The notes under the pieces are model-generated. The model had not been told where the DNA came from. It saw only the letters and a program-made list of their open reading frames with translations, and made no database searches. A DNA stretch of 64,000 nucleotides from NCBI RefSeq assembly GCF_009647655.1, contig NZ_WJFD01000003.1, forward strand, positions 496,001 to 560,000. Direction: 5' to 3'. Source of the DNA: Chitinophaga sp. SYP-B3965. Lineage in GTDB: Bacteria; Bacteroidota; Bacteroidia; Chitinophagales; Chitinophagaceae. This document shows positions 27,986 to 36,741 of the stretch, in pieces. Positions within the stretch are counted from its first letter, which is position 1. The number at the start of each line of letters is the position of its first letter. Made by a program: the position numbers and the translations under genes.

Positions 27986-29077
27986 ATGAAAAAGATCATC
28001 GCTTGTTTAATGACCGTGATAGGATGCAGCACACTGGCCCAGGCACAATCCGGATTTACCATCAATGGAAAAGTAAGTGACATCCCCGACAGGAAGGTGT
28101 ACCTCTCTCATCAGGAAGGAAAGAAGAACATCTTAGATTCTGTGATGATGAAGAATGGCAGCTTTACCTTTAAAGGGAAAGCGCCGGGTGTTTATTTTTA
28201 CTTCCTTCGGGTAGATAGTATGCGCAGGGGTTATGGCTTCTTTGCAGAGAATAAAGTAATGACCATCTCCGCAGACAGTACTTTCAGTAACGTGAAGTTC
28301 AGTGGTACGGAAGCGCAGACACAATATCAGGAATGGGCTAAGACCTGGCAGTCTATAACAGCTAAGGCCGGCCCGTTGTACAAGCAGATAGATGCTGCTG
28401 AGAAAGCAAAAGATACTGTAGCGCGTGCAGTTGCCCGCCAGGGTTTTGTAGACCTGGGCAATGAACTGGATTCAGCTGTTGTAAATTTCATCAGAAAATA
28501 TCCTGCTTCCCCTGTTTCTCCCTTTATCATTATTGACCGCTACATCAACTACCCTGCTCCTGAAAAAGTGGAACGCACTTTCGCTATGCTTAAACCGGCT
28601 GCACAAAATTCGGCTTATGGCAAGGAGATCACTGAAACACGTAAGATTGCCGCTAAAACCGGCATCGGGGCTAAGCCGGATTTCTCTCTGGCAGATACGG
28701 CTGGTGTTCCTTTGAAGCTGAGCAGCCTGAAAGGCCAGTATGTACTGGTAGATTTCTGGGCCAGCTGGTGCGCTCCATGCAGGAAGGAAAATCCGAATGT
28801 AGTGGCTGCTTTTAACAAGTACCATGAAAAGGGCTTCACGATAGTAGGTGTTACATTGGATACCAGGAAAGATGCATGGCTGGGAGCTATTGCCAAAGAT
28901 GGTCTTACCTGGGCACATGTAGGTGATCTGCAAGGCTGGAAAAGCCCTATTGTAGATGAATACGGGATCAAGGCGGTACCCACTAATTTCCTGCTGGACC
29001 CTTCAGGTAAAGTGATTGCGAAAGATCTGCGGGAAGAAGCGTTGCAGAAGAAACTGGCGGAGATCTTTGCGAAGTAA
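27986..29077 (+). CDS. TlpA-family disulfide reductase with DUF4369 N-terminus
   Basis: A 363-residue exported protein (signal ends near AQAQ, residue 21). Residues 25-115 resemble DUF4369, a beta domain common in Bacteroidota. From about 230 there is a thioredoxin fold with active site WCAPC (261-265) and the cis-proline region KAVPTNFLLD. It should reduce or isomerise disulfides in the periplasm. As last gene of the susCD locus (18 nt spacing) it may help process a cysteine-bearing substrate or fold the surface lipoproteins; inference. Confidence 0.88.
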   Translation: MKKIIACLMTVIGCSTLAQAQSGFTINGKVSDIPDRKVYLSHQEGKKNILDSVMMKNGSFTFKGKAPGVYFYFLRVDSMRRGYGFFAENKVMTISADSTFSNVKFSGTEAQTQYQEWAKTWQSITAKAGPLYKQIDAAEKAKDTVARAVARQGFVDLGNELDSAVVNFIRKYPASPVSPFIIIDRYINYPAPEKVERTFAMLKPAAQNSAYGKEITETRKIAAKTGIGAKPDFSLADTAGVPLKLSSLKGQYVLVDFWASWCAPCRKENPNVVAAFNKYHEKGFTIVGVTLDTRKDAWLGAIAKDGLTWAHVGDLQGWKSPIVDEYGIKAVPTNFLLDPSGKVIAKDLREEALQKKLAEIFAK

Positions 29078-29080
29078 GGC

Positions 29081-29245
29081 TTTTCTATTAAAAAAAGCCA
29101 CCCTACAGGGGCTGTTTCATTGCAAGTAAGCGGTTTTATTAAAAAAACCACCCCCATAGGGACTGCTTCATTGAGAGCAAGAGTTTTATTAAAAAAGCCA
29201 CCCCGCAGGGGCTGTTTCATTGAGATAACGCAAAACATTTTATTG
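29081..29245 (-). repeat. Tandem array of ~50-bp terminator-like units
   Basis: Three full units and one partial, with TATT(A/G) at 29086, 29137, 29187 and 29241 (steps 51, 50, 54). On the minus strand each full unit reads TGAARCAG, a GC hairpin of the type GCCCCTGnnGGGTGGC, then seven or so T and AATA, which is the layout of an intrinsic terminator. The middle unit differs at several stem positions but keeps pairing through G-U pairs. They lie downstream of the minus-strand gene at 29332. Confidence 0.8.
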
Positions 29246-29262
29246 AAAACCCGCTTACAATT

Positions 29263-29296
29263 AAAGAGGAATTGCATCGATATGCAATTCCTCTTT
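29263..29296. terminator. Bidirectional hairpin between tlpA-like gene and heptad-repeat gene
   Basis: A perfect 15-bp stem (29263-29277 with 29282-29296) and loop CGAT, A-rich on the left and T-rich on the right. It stands between convergent genes and can end either transcript. Confidence 0.8.
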
Positions 29297-29331
29297 GCTT
29301 CTTTCAAGGTTATATTTATTGTGAATCGACA

Positions 29332-29661
29332 TTAGTGTTTCCTATCCCAACGGTTCTCCCTACGGTCATGTTTATCTTCTCTTCTATCGCGCACATCTTC
29401 TCTGCGGTCCCGTACATCTTCGCGTTTATCCCTTACATCTTCCATCCTGTCTTTTATACCACCATCGTGTCTGGCATCCCGAACATCCTCCCGTTTGTCC
29501 CTGCGGTCTTCCATGCGGTCGCGGACATCCTCTCGCCTGTCCCTTACATTCTCTCTGCGGTCACGCACATCCTCACGTTTATCCCAATTCTTTTGTGCAA
29601 AAGAAGACTGACTTACAAAACTGAAAGCAACAATAGCGGCTAATAATATTCCTGTTTTCAT
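29332..29661 (-). CDS. Secreted charged heptad-repeat protein
   Basis: 109 residues with a clear signal peptide (cleavage near SSFAQ, residue 23). The mature part is built almost wholly from a seven-residue repeat of form (R/K)-(R/M)-E-D-V-R-D, about ten copies, interrupted once by ARHDGGI. Nearly every residue is Arg, Lys, Asp or Glu, with Val once per repeat, so it should be a long charged helix, either a single alpha-helix or a weak coiled coil. I do not recognise a functional family. It has its own terminators downstream. The opposite strand is also open because the 21-bp repeat has no stops, but lacks a sensible product. Confidence 0.75.
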   Translation of the reverse strand: MKTGILLAAIVAFSFVSQSSFAQKNWDKREDVRDRRENVRDRREDVRDRMEDRRDKREDVRDARHDGGIKDRMEDVRDKREDVRDRREDVRDRREDKHDRRENRWDRKH

Positions 29662-29764
29662 ATAGAATGATTTGAAGATTGGACGGGGAATGAATGCCGG
29701 GGTTTAATACAAAAAAATAAACTTAAAGCCATTAAGCTTTTCGGGAAAACAACCGTCTAACGGC

Positions 29765-29796
29765 AAAAAAGGCGCCTCGGGAACATCCCGGGCGCC
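29765..29796 (-). terminator. Terminator of the second SusC/SusD operon
   Basis: An 11-bp GC-rich stem with one bulge (29771-29782 with 29786-29796), followed on the minus strand by six T. It lies 64 nt after the DUF5007-like stop. Confidence 0.85.
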
Positions 29797-29859
29797 TTGC
29801 GTGTTTGATCAGTTAGCTCATGCTTCCTGCCTGGAAAAGCAGCAATTCAGTTATGTACG

Positions 29860-30843
29860 CTATTTCTTGGTAACATCCAGAAATCTTATCTCCAGAATAT
29901 AAGTGCCCTCCAGTTTGAGTACAAATGCAAAACGGGGGTTGACAGAATACCCCACTCCTGCAGGGAAATTATCCACCGTCGCAAACTGGCTGGGTATACG
30001 GTAATACATGAGGTGATTCCAGTTGGTTACACCATCATCATAATTAGTAAGCGGGAAAGGCGCGATCTCAAAATCACAGATCATGGCCGTATCTGTAAAA
30101 GTAACCGGGTTGAAACGGGCGTAGTTCTCAAATACAGGACGATCTCCCCGTTTGATGATCTCACCCGCCTTTGGATTAAAGGCCCTGCCATTTTTGTCCG
30201 TCAGTTTCAGGATCAGCCTGGCACCATTTCCATTCACCCTCGTCAATGTCATCTTGGGTACTTTCTGGAGCGTAGCCACCTGGGTTACATCATGAAAAGC
30301 ATTGGACACATTGTCCTCTACGGTAAAAATATCGTCCAGTTCAGGATCTGCTACTGTTACTTGTCCAAACTTTTCGAATAACCTTTTGCCCCATACATTG
30401 GTGGCTTCTATATCAAACAGGTATTCTCCTATCGGCAGATTGGAAGAAGCTTTATTGAATACGAACTGGCCGCTGTTTTCATTGAAATACATCGGTTTCA
30501 CCTTTTGTACTTCCCTCTTTTTATTCAGAGCAGCTACTGTAGTATCTGTATTCACGTTAAAAGATTCACCTTCCTTAAATACCAGTACTTCATATTCTTT
30601 ATCGAATTCCGGCGGCGCAGGTTTCCCCGTGAGCTTTTCACGGAAATTCAGCAGTTTGAAAGTCACCGGCGGGGTGGATTCATCTGTATTGATGCGGTCC
30701 GACTGTATCAGGGGCAGGCCTCTTTTACAATACACAGCATTGTCTTTATAACGCATCTGGTCGCTCAGGAAACCGGGAATAACCTTTTCGCAGGCAAACA
30801 GGATGGCTGTTACGGCGAGGAGGAGGAATATTATTCTTTTCAT
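29860..30843 (-). CDS. DUF5007-like lipoprotein
   Basis: 327 residues from the ATG at 30843; a TTG three codons earlier is unlikely. The lipoprotein signal ends LFAC with mature C-EKVIPGFLSDQMRY. The body resembles the DUF5007 family, seen by me as a frequent companion of fasciclin-SusD-SusC loci; no activity is known. It appears beta-rich and has no membrane helix. Last gene of the minus-strand operon starting at 36261, 30 nt after the fasciclin gene. Family call is moderate. Confidence 0.65.
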   Translation of the reverse strand: MKRIIFLLLAVTAILFACEKVIPGFLSDQMRYKDNAVYCKRGLPLIQSDRINTDESTPPVTFKLLNFREKLTGKPAPPEFDKEYEVLVFKEGESFNVNTDTTVAALNKKREVQKVKPMYFNENSGQFVFNKASSNLPIGEYLFDIEATNVWGKRLFEKFGQVTVADPELDDIFTVEDNVSNAFHDVTQVATLQKVPKMTLTRVNGNGARLILKLTDKNGRAFNPKAGEIIKRGDRPVFENYARFNPVTFTDTAMICDFEIAPFPLTNYDDGVTNWNHLMYYRIPSQFATVDNFPAGVGYSVNPRFAFVLKLEGTYILEIRFLDVTKK

Positions 30844-30873
30844 TGTAAGCAAGTTAAAAGTGAGTACAGGGGA

Positions 30874-31551
30874 TTATTCATTGTTAAAGAGGAAGCGGTG
30901 ACGCCCGTCCATTACATGAATAATACCAGTGGTGGTAATGATGCCGGAAGTCTGGCAGATATAAGAAATATCCTTTTCTGCCTGCGGGATCTGGTCCGGA
31001 TTAGCGGACTGATCATCCCGGCTGCCGATGATCTTTGCGTATGTCACATAGTCTACATAGCTGAGATAATTAGCATAGGCTTTCACCCTTTCCAGTTTGA
31101 CAAGGAACTTCACATTAGGCAATGGGCCTACTTCTGAATCATACAACACACCATCCAGGTTCATCTGTTCGCGGCCCAGTTGTCCCTTTATCATGTAGAT
31201 CTTGATAGAATCTTTTAGCTGCGCAACGGGCATGCTATCCATCCTGAATTTGATGTTCTCATCTCCTGTTTGTCCGATGAGGCGTCTTGTGCGGGCAGCC
31301 AGGAAAGCTTCTACACCATAATTGGTGGTGGCAAAGAAAGTGACATTACCATTTACCGCGTCCTTTAGCCCTGCCCTGTCTATCAGGTATACGAGGGAAT
31401 CAAAGATGGGTTTGGATTTCAGGTACTCGTAAGTGGTCATATTCACTTTAGCGATATGAACACCCTGGTCGTTTTTATAGTTATCCTTTTTGCAGGCGGC
31501 AAATGAAGCGACCAGCAATAAAGCGATGCATATGTTTCGTATTTGTTTCAT
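30874..31551 (-). CDS. Fasciclin-domain lipoprotein
   Basis: A 225-residue lipoprotein (signal ending FAAC, then KKDNYKND). The core looks like a single fasciclin (FAS1) domain: VTFFATTNYGVEAFL near 75-90 and the C-terminal ITTTGIIHVMDG motif. FAS1 domains mediate adhesion or ligand binding at the cell surface. Placed 33 nt after the SusD gene and before the DUF5007-like gene, it is likely an accessory of this SusCD complex. Confidence 0.85.
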   Translation of the reverse strand: MKQIRNICIALLLVASFAACKKDNYKNDQGVHIAKVNMTTYEYLKSKPIFDSLVYLIDRAGLKDAVNGNVTFFATTNYGVEAFLAARTRRLIGQTGDENIKFRMDSMPVAQLKDSIKIYMIKGQLGREQMNLDGVLYDSEVGPLPNVKFLVKLERVKAYANYLSYVDYVTYAKIIGSRDDQSANPDQIPQAEKDISYICQTSGIITTTGIIHVMDGRHRFLFNNE

Positions 31552-31584
31552 AATTGACAGGTCATTGAAAGTGAAAAAAAGGAT

Positions 31585-33102
31585 TTAGATCTTACCCAAC
31601 CAGAAAGTGGTTTGCAGCAGCGATTTGTTCCCTTTGAATAAACGAGGATCAACCGGCCAGTAGAATCCTTCCCTGGCATGACGTTGGTCCGTAAGCCAGC
31701 CGATCATATAACTCCCTGTTTTAGTACGCACCAGGTCATAGAACAGGTGGCCTTCCAGGTAGAGTTCTTTCCCTCTTTCCAGGATGTAGTAATACATCAG
31801 GTACTCAGGATCAGGGATACCCACTATTTCATCCGTACCATTCCTTACACGGAAGAAATTGATAATGTCCATGGCTTTCTGCGGCTCATCCTTATAGATC
31901 GCTATTTCTGCTTTCAACAACTTCATGTCTGCCAACCGGAAGATGATCATGTTATTACTGGTATAGGCATCCACTTTTGCACCAGGATTACGGTACACGA
32001 TGTTGCTGTATTTTCGGCAAAGGGGGCGATCATCCTGCCTGTAATCAAAGTTCTTTTTGAAACGTACATCGTTGGTATCATTATCCGGGAAGTGTTCATT
32101 CAGGTAATCTTTCTTCACGGCCATCCGTGCATAAGTGCCAAAGTAATCTACATACTCCCGGCCACGCAGGAACTGCATGCCAATAGATGTGTTCGACCCT
32201 TCATCATAGTCCTCCGTCATGCTCAGTTCAAAGATGCCTTCAGAAGATTTACCGATAAATGTTTTGTAGTACTGAGCCGTATCTGTTAAGCTATAACCAC
32301 CTTTTTGTTCCAGTACATCAATGGCAGTATCTGCGCTGTTGATATCTTTCATTTCAATGGTACCACCGGAAGCAGCTTTCAGTGTAGTACCTCTCCACAT
32401 GTATAAATGTGCCAGCAAAGCATATGCAGAGCCCCTGTTAGCAGTTACTACGGCTCCGCTTGGGTTGGATGCATATCCCCAATCCAGCAGCGCGGCAGCA
32501 TCTCTTGCATCCTTTTCTATCTGCTTCATCACATCCACTTTGGAACTGCGTGCCAGTTGTGGCGCTGTTAGTGGATTATCATAATATTCTGTTACCAATG
32601 GTACATCTCCCCAGATGCGCGTCATCTCAAAATAAGTGTATGCCCTTACGAACAGTGCCTGCCCCAGGATCTCATTCCGGAAGCGGCCCGGGTTGGCCAC
32701 ATCTCCTTCCAGCAATTGTTCATCAGATATTTTAGGCACTTTTTCCAGGATGGTATTGCTCATGGTGATCACTTTGAAAAAGCGGCTCCAGTTACCAAAA
32801 TCATTCACATTGTATTTGAAAGAATAATCACCGTTCTGGATGCCTTCCAAACCATCTCCGTTGTAATCTATCGTGAAGTAGAGTTTGGCCACTGCATCGC
32901 CATACATATAATGACCATTGCGGAATGCCAGTGCAGAACGGAGCAGTGCGTAGTTACCGGCTGTAGCGGTTTCACAGTCGCGGGCGCTTTTCCAGAATTT
33001 TTCTGCGTAAGTAGAGTTCTTAGGTTCCTGCGTAAGGATCTTCTTACAGGAAGAAACCAGGACCAGGACCGTTATATAGAAGAGGTATTTATACAATTTC
33101 AT
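31585..33102 (-). CDS. RagB/SusD-family substrate-binding lipoprotein (second locus)
   Basis: 505 residues with lipobox VSSC and mature C-KKILTQEPKN. The SusD signature parts are present: the N-terminal YAEKFWKSARDCETA, the TPR-like ALFVRAYTYFEMTRIWGDVPLV, and the C-terminal ILERGKELYLEGHLFYDLVR. It caps the SusC encoded 18 nt upstream. No sigma/anti-sigma pair is linked to this locus, unlike the first one. Substrate unknown. Confidence 0.93.
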   Translation of the reverse strand: MKLYKYLFYITVLVLVSSCKKILTQEPKNSTYAEKFWKSARDCETATAGNYALLRSALAFRNGHYMYGDAVAKLYFTIDYNGDGLEGIQNGDYSFKYNVNDFGNWSRFFKVITMSNTILEKVPKISDEQLLEGDVANPGRFRNEILGQALFVRAYTYFEMTRIWGDVPLVTEYYDNPLTAPQLARSSKVDVMKQIEKDARDAAALLDWGYASNPSGAVVTANRGSAYALLAHLYMWRGTTLKAASGGTIEMKDINSADTAIDVLEQKGGYSLTDTAQYYKTFIGKSSEGIFELSMTEDYDEGSNTSIGMQFLRGREYVDYFGTYARMAVKKDYLNEHFPDNDTNDVRFKKNFDYRQDDRPLCRKYSNIVYRNPGAKVDAYTSNNMIIFRLADMKLLKAEIAIYKDEPQKAMDIINFFRVRNGTDEIVGIPDPEYLMYYYILERGKELYLEGHLFYDLVRTKTGSYMIGWLTDQRHAREGFYWPVDPRLFKGNKSLLQTTFWLGKI

Positions 33103-33120
33103 AAAAAACTTTTTACCGGA

Positions 33121-36100
33121 TTAAAAATTGATGTCGAAACCAAGGGTGTATTTCTTGGGGATGGGGTAACCGGCTCCGTTGTATTCTCCATACCGGTTCA
33201 CCGCTTCTGCATCAGGTAGTTTTTTAGATTGCTGGATCATGAGCACATTGTCCATAACACTAAAGATACGCAGCCTGTCCAGCTTGAACTTGCGCAGGAA
33301 ATCCTTACCCAGGTTATAACTCAGGCTGATATTCTTCACGCGGAAATAACCGCCTTTTTCCAGGAAAAATGTTTGTGCGGAAGTGTAATAGTAACCATAC
33401 GTACCGATGTCGTATTTGGCGTACTCTGCTTTATCACCGGGTTGGCGCCAGATATTTACCTTCGTAAAATCAGGTGTGGCAAACTGTGCAAAGGCATCCA
33501 CGGAGCCACCTGCTGTTGAATTGCTAAACTGATCAGATTCGTACAGGTTCAATACGTCACGATCTAAAGTGAACGTACAGAAGATGCTCAGGCCAAAGTT
33601 CTTCCAGTAAAAATCATTGATAAAACCACCGGTTACTTTAGGGTTGGGATCACCTACTGCAATCTTATCCGGGTTCAGGCCATCATTAAAGATATCGATG
33701 AAGTTATCACCATCCAGGTCTGCAAAGCGGAAGTCTCCGCCTCTGTATACATAGTTACCGTTGCGGAATTTTTCCCCGGTGAATTTATTACCGGGCACAT
33801 CATCATCTGTAAGGTAAACACCTTGTGTTTTGTACAGGTAGAAGGCATTTAACGGTTTGCCGATGGAGAGGATGTGAGATTTGTCGAAACGGTCTCCCTG
33901 CAGCACAAGGTCCCTGCCACCATTCGGCAGGCTCATCACTTCATTTTTATTATAGGAAGCATTGAGGGCTACTCTCCAGCGTATGGCATTTTTAGGATTC
34001 AGCGGATAAGCGGCCAGTTGCACTTCCAGACCTGAGTTACGCACGCCAATAGCATTCGTGAGTGCATTATCATAACCGGAAGTAACTGGTAATTCAATAC
34101 TGAATAATTGCAGTGTACTTTCTTTATTGTACACATCTATAGAACCGCTGACACGGCCTGTCTGGCCAATTTCAAAATCAGTTCCAACGTTCCATTGGGA
34201 AGATTTTTCCCAGCTCAGGCCGGGTTGAGCAGCACCATCTGCAAAGTTGGGTGTAACGGCAGTGATACCATTGTAAGAGGTAGCGTTGAAGTTTCCGTCA
34301 AATCCTCCATTGTTCACTCTATAAAGATTGTATTGCAGGTAGTTTTGTTTCGGCAAACTACCAGAGGTACCATAACTACCCCTGATCTTTATCATGGAGA
34401 ATGGTTTCACATTGATAAAACTCTCGTCGGACAGGATCCAGCCAACGGAAGCGGAAGGGAAATATCCCCATTTGCTGTTCTCTCCAAAACGGGAGGAACC
34501 ATCTCCTCTTCCACTGAAAGAAAGGAGGTATTTATTTTTATAAGAATAGCTGAAACGGGCATAGTAAGATAAAAGGCCATAACTCTGGTAATCTGAATAA
34601 GCACTTGTATTAACAGGGCGGAACCCTTGTATCACCTGGATCTGGTCAGATACCCCGCCGTAACCAAGGGCCTGCATATTCTGGAATTTATCAAACTGTA
34701 TGTCGGTTCCAAGTACTACACTAAAACTGTGATCATCAAGACTATTTATATAGCTGAGGTAGTTGGAAGAAAGGATGTCGTGCTGATTATCCGCGTAAGT
34801 AGTAGAGAGGTTGCCCGCACCGGAATTAAGTTCATTGGTACGGTTGTAATCCCTGCGGGTAGTGAGGTACAGGTAGGAATTCTGAGAAGTTAATTTCAGG
34901 TGTTTAGTAATGTAGTATCCAAGTGTAAGGTTTATGTTAAAGTTACTGATCACGTTACCGTCCAGCGATTCATCATAACTTCCCAGGATGGATTGTTTTT
35001 TATTAGGGTCCAGGTTGAAAAGGGAAGATGGCATAGCGCCGGCACTGATGCTGATGGGAGATTGCGCATCTCCGTCTCCGCGGTGACGGCTTACATGGCT
35101 GAAGAATATCATCGGCGTGATCTCGAGTTTATTATTCAACGCGCGGGTATTAAGTGTAAGGCGGCTGGTGTAACGTTTCAGGTCCGTTCCTCTCACAATA
35201 CCTTCTTCATCATAATAACCGGAACTGAAACGATAGGTCATACCATCTGCCGATCCGCCACTGATACTCATGTCTGCATTCCTGACAGCGCCAACGCGGT
35301 AGAACATGTCCTGCCAGTCTGTATTACTGTTAAAGGCGGGATTGAGGCTATCCGTGAGCATGTAGGGTAATTGCACCCTGTCTGCGTATCTTATCCTTTC
35401 TTCCAGGATGGTGAGCTTCTGTCTTCTTTCGGCAGCGCCTACTACCACATCCCTTAATTCCGGCCGCTGTACCACTCCGTAATAACCAGATACATTCACT
35501 TTAGTGCCCCCTGTGCGCCCTTTCTTTGTGGTGATGAGGATTACCCCATACGCAGCGCGGGAACCGTAAATAGCGGCGGCAGACGCATCTTTTAATACAT
35601 CCACCGATTCAATGTCCACCGGGTTGATACCAGCGAGGTAGTTAGTACCGGTTCCCGTATTGGGGCCTACATAACTTTCTGTAGGTTGAGGAATACCATC
35701 CACTACATACAGTGGAGAGTTAATGGCATTGAATTCATCATATCCCTTGTTCGCAGTTGAGTTACCCCGTACCACTACAGAACTGCGTGCACCGGGTTCT
35801 CCCGTGAAGTTTTGCACGTTCACCCCGGAGAGGCGACCTTGCAATAACTGATCAAAACCAGATGAGGGAAGGTTCTGCAACTCTTTGCCCGATATGCTGG
35901 AAATGGCTGCAGTGGAGTTTCTGCGGGTGATGGTCTGGTAACCGATCACCACTGTTTCCTGCAGGGAACTGTTGGTGAGTTCCAATGAAACATTAATGGT
36001 TCGTTGTGATCCTACTTTGATGGTTTGGGTAGTGTACCCGATGAAAGTGATTTCCAGGAAAGCACTGGGATCCACCGTGATGGTGTATTTACCAGTAACA

Positions 36101-36261
36101 TCTGCAGTGGTTCCCCGGTTGGTTGATTTGATCCTGATGGTTACCCCGGGTAAAGGATCTTTGGAGAGTGCATCTGTTATTACTCCCGTCACCTGAACAG
36201 TCTGTGCGTTCAGTTGATGGAATAGGAACAGGCATAGAAAGGCTAAATGAAGCTTTTTCAT
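33121..36261 (-). CDS. SusC/RagA TonB-linked outer-membrane protein (second locus)
   Basis: 1046 residues: signal peptide to about 19 (HQLNAQ), carboxypeptidase-regulatory-like domain (about 22-100, GVITDALSKDPLPGVTIRI), plug (about 105-225, DVLKDASAAAIYGSRAAYG) and barrel. It has no STN domain, so it is a transporter without the FecI/FecR signalling branch. Heads the operon susC-susD-fasciclin-DUF5007. A long spacer (36262-36741) precedes it. Confidence 0.95.
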   Translation of the reverse strand: MKKLHLAFLCLFLFHQLNAQTVQVTGVITDALSKDPLPGVTIRIKSTNRGTTADVTGKYTITVDPSAFLEITFIGYTTQTIKVGSQRTINVSLELTNSSLQETVVIGYQTITRRNSTAAISSISGKELQNLPSSGFDQLLQGRLSGVNVQNFTGEPGARSSVVVRGNSTANKGYDEFNAINSPLYVVDGIPQPTESYVGPNTGTGTNYLAGINPVDIESVDVLKDASAAAIYGSRAAYGVILITTKKGRTGGTKVNVSGYYGVVQRPELRDVVVGAAERRQKLTILEERIRYADRVQLPYMLTDSLNPAFNSNTDWQDMFYRVGAVRNADMSISGGSADGMTYRFSSGYYDEEGIVRGTDLKRYTSRLTLNTRALNNKLEITPMIFFSHVSRHRGDGDAQSPISISAGAMPSSLFNLDPNKKQSILGSYDESLDGNVISNFNINLTLGYYITKHLKLTSQNSYLYLTTRRDYNRTNELNSGAGNLSTTYADNQHDILSSNYLSYINSLDDHSFSVVLGTDIQFDKFQNMQALGYGGVSDQIQVIQGFRPVNTSAYSDYQSYGLLSYYARFSYSYKNKYLLSFSGRGDGSSRFGENSKWGYFPSASVGWILSDESFINVKPFSMIKIRGSYGTSGSLPKQNYLQYNLYRVNNGGFDGNFNATSYNGITAVTPNFADGAAQPGLSWEKSSQWNVGTDFEIGQTGRVSGSIDVYNKESTLQLFSIELPVTSGYDNALTNAIGVRNSGLEVQLAAYPLNPKNAIRWRVALNASYNKNEVMSLPNGGRDLVLQGDRFDKSHILSIGKPLNAFYLYKTQGVYLTDDDVPGNKFTGEKFRNGNYVYRGGDFRFADLDGDNFIDIFNDGLNPDKIAVGDPNPKVTGGFINDFYWKNFGLSIFCTFTLDRDVLNLYESDQFSNSTAGGSVDAFAQFATPDFTKVNIWRQPGDKAEYAKYDIGTYGYYYTSAQTFFLEKGGYFRVKNISLSYNLGKDFLRKFKLDRLRIFSVMDNVLMIQQSKKLPDAEAVNRYGEYNGAGYPIPKKYTLGFDINF

Positions 36262-36741
36262 TTTACTAGATTTTGATTGATATAATAAATAGCGTACTGA
36301 TCAGGCGCCTTGCTGATACAAACACATTGACATAGATGCGCGCAAATTCGATTTAGCAGCGGCTTGCGCTGGTAAGATCAAATGTGATAAAAACTAATGG
36401 CGTACTTTAAACAATAAATTTTCTGGTGAAAAAGAATGTTACCTCGAATAGATTTTTGGTTTGCGCAGGTCCGCGCCTCGATTTGCTGTTTGATTTAGAT
36501 GATGGTAATAAGGTTAAAGGTCCTCTACGTCTCGATTCTGGTTGTTGTGTCCTTATGTTAGGTTCCTCTTATAAGTCGTAATCGTGTTCACCGTATGTAC
36601 CATAAATCTACGAAAAATAAACTTCTCATGTAAATAGATTTAAACCGGTACTGCTTGTTTTTTAACCGCTTTCTACAAGATAAGAAAAGGGCGCCTGAAT
36701 CAGGCGCCCTTTCTCGATATTCGTATATACGTTACAGGTAA
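36262..36741. other. 480-bp spacer upstream of the second susC
   Basis: No convincing gene is seen. Two related segments, 36467-36483 and 36518-36537, share AGGTCC...CTCGATT about 52 bp apart and could be binding sites. The rightmost part holds the 2-oxoglutarate dehydrogenase terminator (36686-36712). A 16-codon frame (ATG at 36603, minus) is too weak to call. The susC promoter should lie here but no clear -7 element was found. Confidence 0.5.
36686..36712 (-). terminator. Terminator downstream of sucA-sucB
   Basis: A 13-bp perfect stem (36686-36698 with 36700-36712; GGGCGCCTGA core), 29 nt past the E2 stop. AT-rich on both sides. The operon appears to end here. Confidence 0.82.

Noticed and set aside
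29081..29245. CRISPR-like array
   Set aside because: Only three to four units, the units themselves differ, no constant-length unique spacers, and no cas genes nearby.
29272..29643. Long open frame on the plus strand through the heptad-repeat gene, giving a hydrophobic protein
   Set aside because: It is the antisense of a 21-bp repeat free of stops. The minus frame has a proper ATG, a signal peptide and a regular charged repeat, so it is the gene.
36556..36603. 16-codon frame on the minus strand upstream of susC
   Set aside because: Too short, no recognisable start signals, and no sign of regulatory peptide features such as repeated rare codons.
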